A stretch of DNA of 64,000 nucleotides from Sphingomonas sp. ATCC 31555 (GTDB lineage: Bacteria; Pseudomonadota; Alphaproteobacteria; Sphingomonadales; Sphingomonadaceae). How positions within the stretch are numbered: the first letter of the stretch is position 1; each line of letters begins with the position of its first letter. The notes under the pieces were generated by a model that was not told the origin of the DNA, ran no database searches, and saw only the letters and a program-made list of their open reading frames with translations. This document shows, piece by piece, positions 49,930 to 59,454 of the stretch. The stretch covers positions 124,001 to 188,000 of the forward strand of contig NZ_ALBQ01000018.1 in the NCBI RefSeq assembly GCF_000282895.1, in the 5' to 3' direction. Position numbers and translations under genes: made by a program.

Positions 49930-50661
49930 CTATGTCGCGGGAGCACCCTTTTGCGCAAGAGTGTTGCGTAGAAAAACCACGAGCGAGGTGAGACGCTGGA
50001 CCCAGCAGGCCACGCCTGCAGGATCGCGGATGAGATCGTTGCGGATCTCCAGCGCTATCGAGGGAATACCCTGCGCCTCGGCATGGCGGTTCAGCGTCGC
50101 GTTGAACATCCGGCCGGAATAAGGCTCATTGTCGCCCGTCGAAATCCCCTGTCCGCGCAGCCACGCGATCGCAGGACACGCAGCGCGTACGTCGCGATTG
50201 TAGAGGACGCCGATCTCCCAGGGCCGCGGGCTGCCATGCTGCTCCAGGCGGGGGGTGAAGCTGTGGATTGACAGGATCAATGCCGGGCGTTGGCGGCGAA
50301 CCTGATCGCGCAGGTGCCGGTGATACGGCGCATGGAACCGGGCAATCCGCGCATTTCGATCAGCGCCGACATTGCCGGGGATCGGGTGTCCGTCGCTGCT
50401 GCTCCGGATCAGCGCGTCATGGTCCGGCTCGCGATGGAGATCGATGACCAGCCGGGAAACCGTTGCGAGGATCGCCGGCGCCCCCAGTCTTGCGGCCAGT
50501 GCTCGAGTCACCGCCGCAGCACCGATGTCGACGGCGATGTGCAGATCCAGCAGCGCCGGATCGATGCCGAGCTTCACATCCGGCGGCACCGCATTGGATG
50601 CATGGTCGCACAACAGCAGCACTTCCTGCGCGCTGCCGTCCAGGAATTCTATAACGCTCAT
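49930..50661 (-). CDS. N-formylglutamate amidohydrolase-family protein
   Basis: A 243-residue member of the HutG/N-formylglutamate amidohydrolase family. It has [12 protein letters not shown] at the N terminus, [21 protein letters not shown] with metal-binding His, and LEIRNDLI near the end. No hut genes are nearby, so the substrate may be another N-acyl amino acid. It is coupled by ATGA to the enoyl-CoA hydratase gene upstream and runs toward ilvD. Confidence 0.87.
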   Translation of the reverse strand: MSVIEFLDGSAQEVLLLCDHASNAVPPDVKLGIDPALLDLHIAVDIGAAAVTRALAARLGAPAILATVSRLVIDLHREPDHDALIRSSSDGHPIPGNVGADRNARIARFHAPYHRHLRDQVRRQRPALILSIHSFTPRLEQHGSPRPWEIGVLYNRDVRAACPAIAWLRGQGISTGDNEPYSGRMFNATLNRHAEAQGIPSIALEIRNDLIRDPAGVACWVQRLTSLVVFLRNTLAQKGAPAT

Positions 50662-51392
50662 TCGAACACCGCCCGTCTGCGCGCCTTGAATGCTGCCAAT
50701 CCTTCCGCCAGTTCCGGACCGCCAAAGGCTGCGTCGAACGCACGATCGAGATCGGGATCGTCGGGGCGGCGCAGAGCCCCTTTCAGCTGACGGATCGCAG
50801 CCGGCGCATTCTCCGCGATTCGCGCCGCAAGCTTCGCGGCGGCGGCCCCGGCGTCGGGCGCGCGGCGCTCGACCAGGCCGATGCGTGCCGCGCTGTCGCC
50901 GTCGATCGCGTCCCCGGTGAAGAGCAGTTCGGCCGCCCGCCCGCGCCCGACCTGCGCAGCGAGCCGAGCGACGTCTTCACGCGGATAGCCGAGCCCCAAC
51001 CGCGCCGGCGTTACCGCAAACTGCGCGCCGTCGCCGGCTATACGCAAGTCTGCGGCGAGGATCAGCGCCACGGCGGCACCAAAACAGCCGCCGTCCACGG
51101 CGGCGACGACTGGCATCGGCAGGGCCGCCAATGCATCGATCGCGCAGCGCATCCGATGGCGGAAAAGGGTTCTGGCGTCGGGATCCACCTGCAAATGCGC
51201 GAATTCGCTGACGTCGGCCCCGGCGGAGAAAATGCCCGGCATGTCCGAGCGCAACACTACCGCTCTTGCGTCGCCCAGTCCGGCGATCAGGGCGGGAAGC
51301 CGCTCCCATCCTGCCATCGGCACGGCGTTACGCGCGTTGCCGCGTGCGAGTGCAAGGGTGGCGATCGGCCCATCCCAACGAACTTCGATCAT
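50658..51392 (-). CDS. Enoyl-CoA hydratase/isomerase-family protein
   Basis: A 244-residue crotonase-fold protein. The oxyanion-hole strands are FSAGADVSEF and AVDGGCFGAAVALILAADLR. The region where the second catalytic Glu usually sits is PARLGLGYPREDV, without the standard Glu, so a hydratase assignment is open. Its stop overlaps the amidohydrolase start. The 158 bases upstream to ispE hold nothing recognisable. Confidence 0.85.
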   Translation of the reverse strand: MIEVRWDGPIATLALARGNARNAVPMAGWERLPALIAGLGDARAVVLRSDMPGIFSAGADVSEFAHLQVDPDARTLFRHRMRCAIDALAALPMPVVAAVDGGCFGAAVALILAADLRIAGDGAQFAVTPARLGLGYPREDVARLAAQVGRGRAAELLFTGDAIDGDSAARIGLVERRAPDAGAAAAKLAARIAENAPAAIRQLKGALRRPDDPDLDRAFDAAFGGPELAEGLAAFKARRRAVFE

Positions 51393-51550
51393 GTGAAGGA
51401 GCTGTGCCCGATCTGCGCAGCCAAGTCACGCGATGGCGCGCGGGCAGACTCCCGAAAGAGCGTGCCCGCGAGCCAAGGACGAACGTTCGCGCTGCGCCAG
51501 ATTCGCCGCCGAGCAGGATCGCGGCCAATGCTGAAGATTACGTTACCCGA

Positions 51551-52387
51551 TCAGCAGAGCGCCGTCGCGGCCACCCACCAGCCGGGCAGTCTCAGCGCGC
51601 GCGCAGCTGCATCGCGGGCGGCATGGTTCTCCAGCAGCGCGAAGCAGGTTGCGCCTGATCCCGACATGCGGAACAGCAGCACGCCGGGCTGGGCAGCCAG
51701 TGCGGCGAGCACGGCGTCGATCTCAGGCGCCAGCACCCGTGCCGGCCGCTCCAGGTCGTTGCGCCCCGCTTGCGCGGCGGTGAGCAGATCGCCCGTGCCG
51801 ATGGGCCCGCGATCCTGACCGTCCCAGCCTCGAAAGACCGCCGCCGTGGATACGGCAACGCCGGGGTTCACCAGCAACGCTGGCGTTCCGGCAAGCCCCT
51901 CGATAGGCAGGAGGCGTTCCCCCCGCCCCTGCCCCAGCGCGGTTCGCCCCAACAGACAGGCGGGTACATCCGAACCCAGGCGGTCGGCGATGGCGAACAG
52001 CCGGGGGTCCGCTGGGTCTACACCATGGATCCGAGCCAAAGCACGCAGCGTGGCGGCCGCATCGGCCGATCCGCCGCCGATCCCGGAGGCGACCGGCAGA
52101 TGCTTTTCCAATTCGATGGCATGGGCGCCGCCGCCGAACGTTGCTCGGAAGCGGGCCGCCGCGCGAGTGACGAGATTGTCGCCTTCGGCGGCCAGCACCG
52201 AAGCGAACGGCCCGGTAAGCGTGAAGCTGTCTTTCGTGGCGGGCGCGACGCGCACGATATCGCCATGCTCGACAAAGGCGAACAGCGTCTCCAGTTCGTG
52301 ATACCCATCCGCGCGTCGGTGGCGGATGTGCAGCGCAAGGTTCAGCTTGGCACGGGCCGGTTCGGCGATAACGGTAAGATCAGGCAT
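51551..52387 (-). CDS. ispE: 4-diphosphocytidyl-2-C-methyl-D-erythritol kinase
   Basis: A 278-residue GHMP kinase of the non-mevalonate isoprenoid pathway. It has AKLNLALHIRHRRADGYHELETLF at the N terminus, the ATP-binding loop PVASGIGGGSADAAATLRAL and the late MSGSGATCFAL. All are family hallmarks. It lies 19 bases after the TPR gene on the same strand, a gene pair usual in sphingomonads. Confidence 0.95.
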   Translation of the reverse strand: MPDLTVIAEPARAKLNLALHIRHRRADGYHELETLFAFVEHGDIVRVAPATKDSFTLTGPFASVLAAEGDNLVTRAAARFRATFGGGAHAIELEKHLPVASGIGGGSADAAATLRALARIHGVDPADPRLFAIADRLGSDVPACLLGRTALGQGRGERLLPIEGLAGTPALLVNPGVAVSTAAVFRGWDGQDRGPIGTGDLLTAAQAGRNDLERPARVLAPEIDAVLAALAAQPGVLLFRMSGSGATCFALLENHAARDAAARALRLPGWWVAATALC

Positions 52388-52406
52388 CTCAGCGCCCCTA
52401 GCGCGT

Positions 52407-53999
52407 TCAGGAGGCGCCCGTCAGCCCCTGGTCGAGCTTGCGGTCGATCCGCTCGGCATCGGCCGGGGCGGCATGGATCACCGCCGCACGCCAAGCATAG
52501 CGCGCCTCGAATTGCCGCCCTAGTCGCCAATAGGCATCGCCGAGATGCTCGTTTGCGATGGTACCTGCCGGATCCGCCAGCGTCGCCGCCTCCAGCAAGG
52601 GCACGCCGCGCGCGACGTCGCCATGCTGCACATAGGCCCAGCCCAGCGCATCGGCGATCTCCGCGTCCTCGGGCGCGAGTTTGCGGGCGCGCTCGAGCAG
52701 GCGGAGCGCCTCCGCCGAATCGCTGCCATGCGCAAGCAGTGCGGTGCCCAGCGCGCGAAGCGGCTCCGCGCGGTTCGGCTCCAGTTCCGCCGCGCGGCGA
52801 TACTGGGCGAGCGCCTGCTCCCAGCGACCGGCACGATCCAGCGCCGCGCCATGATCGAGATGCAACTCTGCGCTGCTTTCACCGCCCCGCCGGATCGCGG
52901 TGGCATAGACCCGTGCCGCCGCATCGTGTCGGCCCGTCGCGCTCAGCAACTCGGCATAACGTTCCGCGTCCAACACCGTGGCGGAGCGGCCCTCGGCGAG
53001 CATTCGGGCTTCCGCCAGCGCCGCTTCCGCCCGATTGGCGTCGCGCAGGATCTGGACGCGTGCCACCGCTGCACGGCGGAAGAAGGGGCTGTCGTTCCGC
53101 ACCTGTCCCAGCGTGGCGAGGGCGAGATCCTGGGCGCCGGCGCCACTCAGCCCCTCCCCCAGCAGGATGCGCGCGCGCTCCTCCTGCGGATCCAGCACCA
53201 GCGCCGAACGGGTAAGGGCAATGGTAAGCGTCGCCATCCGGTCGGTCGAGAGATCGCTTGCGAGCGCCAGCAACAGCCGCGAGACGCCATAGACTGCATC
53301 GGCCGTGCGGGGGCCGCGCCATTGCTTCTCCACGCCCCGCAGATCCGACCCGCCCGGATCGAGCAGGGCGCGCGCCTGGTCCCGCTCCAGCACCCGTGCC
53401 AGATCGATGCGCGCATCGTCGGTCCCCGGCCCCGCCAGCGACGGTAGGACGGCGACAGCGGCGGCCTCTCCCTTGCCGCGCGCCACCAACATCAGCGCGC
53501 GCTGCACCGGCACATAGCGTCGGGCCAACGCACCCGGATGAAGGGAGTCGAGTACGGCCGGCCCATCCAGTCCCCGCGCCTGCGCCAGCCAGGCCGTCAA
53601 AATCGGCATCAGAAAGTCGACCGGGGTGCCTTTCAGCCGCTTGACCGCATCGGCGGCGCGCGGCTGGTCCCCGGCCGAAAGCGCGACAGCCATTTCGAAC
53701 AAGGCGGCATCGGGCGGCGCGACACCTGCCTTTTCCATGACCGCGACAGCGCGCACGGCCAGCGCCACATCGCCCACCATCAGCGCTTGGCGATAAGCCC
53801 GAAGCGCGATCACCGGATCGTCAGGAGTCGCAGCCAGCGCACGGCCATAGCCTTGGGCCGCAACCGTCGCTATGCCAGCCGCATCGGCGGCACGGGCACG
53901 GACGTACTCGGTCAAATCCGAGGTCTGCGCCGCTGCAGGAATCGCCTGCACCAGCGCCAGACCAAGGCTACATGTTCGGATAATTCGGCCCGCCGCCAC
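52407..53999 (-). CDS. Exported TPR-repeat protein
   Basis: A protein of about 530 residues with a signal peptide (SLGLALVQAIPAAAQ) and many TPR/Sel1-like helical repeats, clearest at residues 385-500 (LDHGAALDRAGRWEQALAQY, RRAAELEPNRAEPLRALGTA, ADALGWAYVQHGDVARGVPL). No ATG begins this frame near the leader. GTG 53999 lies 32 bases inside the end of the ETF-QO gene and is the likely start. Probably a periplasmic or outer-membrane scaffold, unknown role. Confidence 0.8.
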   Translation of the reverse strand: MAAGRIIRTCSLGLALVQAIPAAAQTSDLTEYVRARAADAAGIATVAAQGYGRALAATPDDPVIALRAYRQALMVGDVALAVRAVAVMEKAGVAPPDAALFEMAVALSAGDQPRAADAVKRLKGTPVDFLMPILTAWLAQARGLDGPAVLDSLHPGALARRYVPVQRALMLVARGKGEAAAVAVLPSLAGPGTDDARIDLARVLERDQARALLDPGGSDLRGVEKQWRGPRTADAVYGVSRLLLALASDLSTDRMATLTIALTRSALVLDPQEERARILLGEGLSGAGAQDLALATLGQVRNDSPFFRRAAVARVQILRDANRAEAALAEARMLAEGRSATVLDAERYAELLSATGRHDAAARVYATAIRRGGESSAELHLDHGAALDRAGRWEQALAQYRRAAELEPNRAEPLRALGTALLAHGSDSAEALRLLERARKLAPEDAEIADALGWAYVQHGDVARGVPLLEAATLADPAGTIANEHLGDAYWRLGRQFEARYAWRAAVIHAAPADAERIDRKLDQGLTGAS

Positions 54000-55620
54000 C
54001 TTCCGGCACCACCCAATTGATGTTCTGGGTGGGATCCTTGATGTCGCAGGTCTTGCAGTGCACGCAATTCTGCGCGTTGATCTGGAACCGCAGATCATCG
54101 CCTTCCCCTACGACCTCATATACACCCGCCGGACAATAACGCTGCGCGGGCTCTGCGTACATCGGCAGATTATAGCCGATCGGAACTTCCGGATCCTTAA
54201 GGGTCAGGTGGACCGGCTGGTCCTCCTCATGATTGGTGTTCGATATGAACACGGAGGAGAGCCGGTCGAAGGTAAGCACGCCGTCCGGCTTGGGATACTC
54301 GATCTTCGGTGCCTGGTCAGCGCGCAGCAGGCCCTCATTGTCGGGCTTGTGCTTCATCGTGATCGGCCAGCGCAGTCCCAGATGCTCGCTCCACATCGCG
54401 GCGCCGGAGAGTAACGTGCCCCAGCTATCGCCGAACTTCTTAACGAGCGGCGCCACGTTGCGGACACCGCGCAACTCCCTGTACACCCAACTCGCCTCAT
54501 AGGCTTGCGGGTACGCGGTTAGTTCGTCGCCGGCGCGGCCGGCCTGGATCGCTGCGAACGCCGCCTCCGCTGCCATCATCCCGCTCTTCATCGCGGTGTG
54601 CGTGCCCTTGATCCGCGGCACATTGAGGAAACCTGCGGAATCGCCGATCAGTGCCAAACCCGGTGCCACCAGCTTCGGCACCGCCTGCCAGCCACCATCC
54701 GAAATTGCCCGCGCACCGTAAGACACGCGCTTGGCGCCCTTGAGCAGCGCGGCAATCTCGGGATGCGTCTTCCAGCGCTGCATCTCGTGGAAGGGAGAAA
54801 GCCAGGGGTTCTTGTACCCCAGCCACACCACGAAGCCGATCGCGACCTGACCGTCGGCCTGGTGGTAGATGAACCCGCCGCCATTACTGCCGTCGGTCAG
54901 CGGCCAGCCCTGGGTGTGGATTACCCGGCCCGGCACATGGCGTGCGGGATCGACGTCCCACAATTCCTTGATGCCGATGCCGTACACCTGGGGCTGGCTG
55001 TCCGCATCAAGTTCGAACTGGCGGATCAGTTGCTTCGACAAATGGCCGCGGCAGCCTTCAGAAAGGAAGGTGTATTTGGCGTGGATCTCCAGCCCGGGCT
55101 GGTACTCGGGCTTGTGGCTGCCATCCTTTGCCACACCCATGTCGCCGGTGGCGACGCCCTTTACGCTACCGTCTTCGTTGTACAGCACCTCGGCGGCGGC
55201 AAAGCCCGGGAATATCTCCACGCCCAGCTCGCCTGCCTTTTCCGCCATCCAGCGGCAAAGATTGCCAAGGCTGCCGGTATAGGTGCCCTTGTTGTGCAGA
55301 TAGGGCGGCGTGAGGAATTCAGGGAAGGACGATTTGCCCTTGTCGCTCAGCACCCAATGATGATTTTCGGTCACCGGCGTGCGCGCCAGCGGGCAGCCAT
55401 CGTCGCGCCAGTTCGGCAGCAGCTCGTCGAGCGACTTGGGATCCACCACCGCGCCGGAAAGGATATGCGCACCGACTTCGGAGCCCTTCTCCAGCACGCA
55501 CACAGAGAGTTCGGCGCCGGCCTCGGTCGCGAGCTGCTTCAACCGGATCGCCGCGGAAAGACCGGCAGGCCCCGCGCCGACGATCACGACGTCATAGGGC
55601 ATCGACTCCCGTTCGCTCAT
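53968..55620 (-). CDS. Electron transfer flavoprotein-ubiquinone oxidoreductase
   Basis: A 550-residue membrane-associated enzyme that passes electrons from acyl-CoA dehydrogenases through ETF to ubiquinone. It would serve the ACAD in this window. It has the FAD site VVIVGAGPAGLSAAIRLKQL, the SGAVVDPKSLDELLP region, and C-terminal 4Fe-4S cysteines: CPAGVYEV, NCVHCKTCDIKDPTQNINW. The end GGGGPNYPNM is typical. It overlaps the TPR gene start. Confidence 0.95.
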   Translation of the reverse strand: MSERESMPYDVVIVGAGPAGLSAAIRLKQLATEAGAELSVCVLEKGSEVGAHILSGAVVDPKSLDELLPNWRDDGCPLARTPVTENHHWVLSDKGKSSFPEFLTPPYLHNKGTYTGSLGNLCRWMAEKAGELGVEIFPGFAAAEVLYNEDGSVKGVATGDMGVAKDGSHKPEYQPGLEIHAKYTFLSEGCRGHLSKQLIRQFELDADSQPQVYGIGIKELWDVDPARHVPGRVIHTQGWPLTDGSNGGGFIYHQADGQVAIGFVVWLGYKNPWLSPFHEMQRWKTHPEIAALLKGAKRVSYGARAISDGGWQAVPKLVAPGLALIGDSAGFLNVPRIKGTHTAMKSGMMAAEAAFAAIQAGRAGDELTAYPQAYEASWVYRELRGVRNVAPLVKKFGDSWGTLLSGAAMWSEHLGLRWPITMKHKPDNEGLLRADQAPKIEYPKPDGVLTFDRLSSVFISNTNHEEDQPVHLTLKDPEVPIGYNLPMYAEPAQRYCPAGVYEVVGEGDDLRFQINAQNCVHCKTCDIKDPTQNINWVVPEGGGGPNYPNM

Positions 55621-55745
55621 CCTTGTTCCCCTAAGTCCTTCGTACTAACACGGCCGTTGCGGCCACCTGTCGTCGCGCGCCCGCAACGTTCCGTCTATCC
55701 GGCGATGAAGCCAGATTGACCCCGCCGTCAACTGGGATTCAAAGA

Positions 55746-56474
55746 ATGGGTATGGGGGTGCAACCAGACAATAGCTGGCACAAGGCGCTCGCGAGCACGC
55801 TCGAATGGTGGGATGCCGCAGGAGTCGACATGCTCGTCGAGGACGAGGTGCGCGACTGGTTCGCCAAACCCGCGCCGCTCCGCGCCGAGCCGCAGGCCGA
55901 GCCTGCCGTAACGGCCGCACCCGCTGCCCTGCCCCAGACGCTGGCCGAATTGATCGCCTGGCGGACAAGCGAAGCCGCGCCCGAAGCCGGTTGGCACACG
56001 CCCCTGGTTGCGCCTGCGTTTGTCGAAAACGCCGCTTGGACGATTTTCGTCGACATGCCCGAGCCAGAGGATAGCGCCACGCTGTGGAGCGGTCCGGCGG
56101 GCGCCCTGCTCGATCGGATGCTGGCGGCGGTGGGGCTGGCGCGCGAGTCGGTGCAACTGGTGCCGCTCTGCTTCGCCCGCCCCCTCACCGGGCAGGTGCC
56201 CGCCGATGCGGCGCCGAAGCTGGTCGAGCTGGCCAACCATTTCCTATCGTTGGTGCAGCCGAAGAAGCTGTTGCTGCTCGGCCATGCGGCGACCCGTTCG
56301 GTTCTCGGGGCGGAAGCCTGGCCGCCGGAACTTCGTTCGTACGACGTTAACCGCTACGAGACGACAACCCAGGTGGTGGCGACCTATCATCCGCGCTCGT
56401 TGATCGAGCGTCCGGCCGCCAAGAGCGAAACCTGGAAACATCTGTTGCTGCTGAACCGGGGACCGAGCCGTTGA
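55746..56474 (+). CDS. Degenerate uracil-DNA glycosylase family protein
   Basis: A 242-residue protein whose central part aligns by eye with family-4 UDG (GPAGALLDRMLAAVGLARESV, PKKLLLLGHAATRSVLG, TYHPRSL near the C terminus). The GEAPG motif is replaced by VDMPEPED, and the four Fe-S cysteines are missing, only LCFARP remaining. A low-complexity Ala/Pro linker occupies residues 40-60. Glycosylase activity is doubtful; it may bind DNA or act on another lesion. Starts at 55716 and 55752 are possible. Its stop overlaps the slt TTG start. Confidence 0.75.
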   Translation: MGMGVQPDNSWHKALASTLEWWDAAGVDMLVEDEVRDWFAKPAPLRAEPQAEPAVTAAPAALPQTLAELIAWRTSEAAPEAGWHTPLVAPAFVENAAWTIFVDMPEPEDSATLWSGPAGALLDRMLAAVGLARESVQLVPLCFARPLTGQVPADAAPKLVELANHFLSLVQPKKLLLLGHAATRSVLGAEAWPPELRSYDVNRYETTTQVVATYHPRSLIERPAAKSETWKHLLLLNRGPSR

Positions 56475-58393
56475 CCTTGCGCATTCTGCTTGCCGCCACG
56501 CTGCTGGCGACGCCGATCGCCACACCGGCGCTGGCCCTGCCGTCTGATGATAACACTCCCACGCTGATCGACGAAGCGGATGCCGCTTCGGGCCCCCGTC
56601 GCGCGGGTGATGGTATTCCGTCGCAGCTCGATCCGGCGCAGCGCTCCGATTACCGCTTCGTCTTCGATGCGATCCGCAATGGTCGCTGGGCCGATGCTCA
56701 GATCAAGCTCGATTCGATGCCGCCGGGCCCACTCCACGCGATCGCCCGCGCCCAGCTATACACCGCCAAGGGTTCGCCGCGCGTCGAAGCGGCGCAATTG
56801 GTGGCGCTTATCACCGAAGCGCCGGAGCTTCCGCAGGCCGAACAGCTCGCGCGTCTTGCCAAGACGCGCGGCGTGAGCGACCTTCCTTCCCTCCCGGTGG
56901 CGCAGCGGCTGATCTGGTTCGATGGCGCGCCGATCCGCAAGCGCGCTCGCTCGATCCGCAGCGACAATGCCGCGACCGAAGTAGCGATCCTGATCGCACC
57001 GCATGTAAAGGCGGATAACGGCCCTGCCGCTGAAGCGGTGGTTGCACGCTTCGCGGGCGATCTTACGCCCGAAGCGTTGACCGAGTGGCAGCAGAAGGTC
57101 GCCTGGATCTACTATGTTGCCGGCGACGATGCCAATGCGCGCCGCATGGCGGCCAAGGCCGAGCAGGGAATGGGTGAATGGGCGCCGCAGGCCGACTGGG
57201 CAGATGGCCTTGCTGCCTGGCGCCAGCAGGATTGCACGGGCGCCACCGCTGCGTTCGAACGCGTCGCCACCCGGGCCAGCGATACCGAACTGCGATCCGC
57301 CGGCCTCTATTGGGGCGCCCGTGCGGAAATGGCGTGCGGGCGGCCAGACCGAGTGGCACCAAAGCTGCGGGCGGCCAGCCAATATGGCGAAACCTTCTAC
57401 GGCCTGCTTGCCCGATCGAGCTTGGGCATAGCGGAAAAGCGGCTGGAGGGCGATCGGTTCATCAACAAGGACTGGGCTGCGCTCGAACGTCGCCCGAACG
57501 TCCGCGTCGCTGCCGCGCTGTCGGAAATCGGCGAGACGGCATTGGCCGATCAGGTGCTGCGCCACCAGGCGAAGTTCTGCACGCCGGACGATCACGGCGC
57601 GCTCACTCGCCTTGCCGCGCAGCTGAGCCTGCCGCAGACCGAATTGTGGCTGGCGCATAACGGGCCGGCCGGCGCCAAGCCGATCGTCGAGGCACGCTAT
57701 CCAGTGCCGAACTGGTCGCCCGCCGGCGGATGGCGAGTCGATCGTTCACTGGTGTTCGCTCACACGTTGCAGGAATCACGCTTCAACGCGGAAGTGCGCA
57801 GCGCCGCCGGAGCCATGGGCCTGATGCAGGTGAAAACCGGCGCCGCGATTGATGTAGGTCGGCGCCGTGGGGTCACCTATGCCGCCAGCGATCTCACCAA
57901 GCCGTCGGTGAACATGGAGATCGGTCAATCCTATCTCGAGCAGTTACGCGACCTGCCGCTGACGCAAGGGCTGCTGCCTAAGGTGATCGCCGCCTATAAT
58001 GCCGGGCCCAGCCCGGTCGAGGCCTGGAACCAAGCCTCGCGCGACGGCGGCGATCCGTTGCTCTACATTGAAAGCATCCCTTATTGGGAGACGCGCGGCT
58101 ATGTAATGACGGTGCTGCGCAACTATTGGATGTACGAGCTGCACGACGGCAAGCCCTCCGCCAGCCGCGCCGCACTGGCTGCCGGCATGTGGCCGCGCTT
58201 TCCCGGCATGACTGGGGCCAAGGCGGTGAAGCTCAGCACGCGCCGCGCCCCGCCGCTTATCTTCCCCGCGCCGCAGCCGCTAGCGCCGCAGGCGCCTTCG
58301 GCGCTCCAGCAGCAGTTCCAGCTGCCGGCCACCGGGGCCAGCGTGACGATCAGCGCCGCCAAGCTGCCGAACGAGGTGGCGCGTGGGAATTGA
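56471..58393 (+). CDS. Soluble lytic murein transglycosylase
   Basis: A 640-residue periplasmic Slt70-like enzyme that cleaves peptidoglycan to anhydromuropeptides. The signal peptide covers about 1-25 ([12 protein letters not shown]). A long superhelical domain precedes the C-terminal lysozyme-like domain with catalytic Glu at about 435 in [22 protein letters not shown] and [13 protein letters not shown]. The start is TTG at 56471, overlapping the UDG stop. An Ala/Pro/Gln-rich tail follows. It overlaps mog by 11 bases. Confidence 0.93.
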   Translation: MTLRILLAATLLATPIATPALALPSDDNTPTLIDEADAASGPRRAGDGIPSQLDPAQRSDYRFVFDAIRNGRWADAQIKLDSMPPGPLHAIARAQLYTAKGSPRVEAAQLVALITEAPELPQAEQLARLAKTRGVSDLPSLPVAQRLIWFDGAPIRKRARSIRSDNAATEVAILIAPHVKADNGPAAEAVVARFAGDLTPEALTEWQQKVAWIYYVAGDDANARRMAAKAEQGMGEWAPQADWADGLAAWRQQDCTGATAAFERVATRASDTELRSAGLYWGARAEMACGRPDRVAPKLRAASQYGETFYGLLARSSLGIAEKRLEGDRFINKDWAALERRPNVRVAAALSEIGETALADQVLRHQAKFCTPDDHGALTRLAAQLSLPQTELWLAHNGPAGAKPIVEARYPVPNWSPAGGWRVDRSLVFAHTLQESRFNAEVRSAAGAMGLMQVKTGAAIDVGRRRGVTYAASDLTKPSVNMEIGQSYLEQLRDLPLTQGLLPKVIAAYNAGPSPVEAWNQASRDGGDPLLYIESIPYWETRGYVMTVLRNYWMYELHDGKPSASRAALAAGMWPRFPGMTGAKAVKLSTRRAPPLIFPAPQPLAPQAPSALQQQFQLPATGASVTISAAKLPNEVARGN

Positions 58394-58910
58394 CGCGAGC
58401 ATCGCCTTCCGCCCTGTTCGCATTGCCGTTCTCACCGTTTCTGACACCCGCACGCTCGCTGAGGATCGATCGGGCGACCGGCTGGTCGAGCGGCTGACCA
58501 GCGCCGGCCACTTGCTTACGGACCGCACGATTCTCCGCGACGATGTCGACGTGATCGCTGCTCAGTTCGAGGCATGGATCGCAGCGCCAGGCGTTGAGGT
58601 GGTTCTCGCCACCGGCGGCACGGGCGTCACCGGCCGCGACGTGACACCGGAGGCACTTGCCCGCGTCTGGGACAAGGAAATCCCGGGCTTTGGCGAACTA
58701 TTCCGCTGGCTGAGCTACGCCAAGATCGGCACGTCGACGATTCAGTCCCGTGCCACCGCCGGTGTTGCGCGCGGCACCTACCTCTTCGCACTGCCGGGCT
58801 CGACCGGTGCTGTCACCGATGCATGGGACGGCATTCTCGCCAGCCAGCTCGATATCCGCCACAAGCCCTGCAACTTCGTCGAGCTGATGGGGCGCCTGCA
58901 GGAGCGGTAA
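58383..58910 (+). CDS. Molybdopterin adenylyltransferase-like protein (MoaB/Mog)
   Basis: A 175-residue MogA/MoaB-fold protein of molybdenum cofactor synthesis. It has [19 protein letters not shown] and the MPT-binding [20 protein letters not shown], then [20 protein letters not shown]. The GTG start 58383 lies within the end of slt. MoaB and Mog types cannot be told apart with certainty, but length and motifs fit MoaB. Confidence 0.92.
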   Translation: MGIDASIAFRPVRIAVLTVSDTRTLAEDRSGDRLVERLTSAGHLLTDRTILRDDVDVIAAQFEAWIAAPGVEVVLATGGTGVTGRDVTPEALARVWDKEIPGFGELFRWLSYAKIGTSTIQSRATAGVARGTYLFALPGSTGAVTDAWDGILASQLDIRHKPCNFVELMGRLQER

Positions 58911-58923
58911 GGAAGCTGCAGGC
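58894..58923. terminator. Hairpin at the end of mog
   Basis: GCCTGCAG (58894-58901) and CTGCAGGC (58916-58923) form a perfect 8-bp stem whose 14-base loop contains the mog stop codon. There is no T-tract. It could stabilise or end the plus-strand transcript. The rest of the 153-base gap to the glyoxalase gene shows nothing. Confidence 0.35.
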
Positions 58924-59063
58924 GGCCCCACCTGCCCGTACCCTGCGCTTCCCATGCCCTGCGAAAAACAGGGGCCCAGGGCCTTAAGCGACGCCCTCTC
59001 CTACCCGGCCTCCTGCTGTCGCAACGGCAAGGTGTCACCACGTGGCTCCGACTGGAAGCGACC

Positions 59064-59399
59064 TCAGTCCTCCACCACCCATGCTGCCAGCTCATGCCCC
59101 TGCGGATCTCGGAAGTGGAACCGCCGGCCACCGGGAAAGGCGAAGATCGGCACCGTGACCGTGCCGCCCGCCGCTTCCACTGCTGCAAGCGTCGCTTCCA
59201 GATCGTCCACCGCGATCACCGGCAGCAGCTGCGTCCGCCCCTGCGCGTCGCCGTCCAGCCCGACATCGGTGTCGCCGGTCATCGTTGCCGCATAGCTGGG
59301 GCCGAAATCGGTGAAGGCCCAGCCGAATGCCTGCCCGTAAAAGGCTTTCAGCCCCGGCACCTCGCCAACCGGTAGTTCCAGATAATTCAAGCGCGCCAT
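59064..59399 (-). CDS. VOC-family (glyoxalase-like) protein
   Basis: A 111-residue single VOC module: RLNYLELPVGEVPGLKAFYG at the N terminus, then GDTDVGLDG, LPVIAVDDLEATLAAVEAAGG and a C-terminal RRFHFRDPQGHELAAW with the usual metal His/Glu. AGGGGG five bases upstream supports ATG 59399 over the two adjacent in-frame starts. Substrate unknown. It is divergent from the radical SAM gene. Confidence 0.88.
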   Translation of the reverse strand: MARLNYLELPVGEVPGLKAFYGQAFGWAFTDFGPSYAATMTGDTDVGLDGDAQGRTQLLPVIAVDDLEATLAAVEAAGGTVTVPIFAFPGGRRFHFRDPQGHELAAWVVED

Positions 59400-59454
59400 C
59401 ATCACCCCCTTACATGTTCTTGCTTCGTTCTACAGTCCGACGTACATTCACGCA

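Noticed and set aside
51393..51550. A tRNA or small RNA in the ispE-enoyl-CoA hydratase gap
   Set aside because: No cloverleaf, T-loop motif or terminator could be found by eye.
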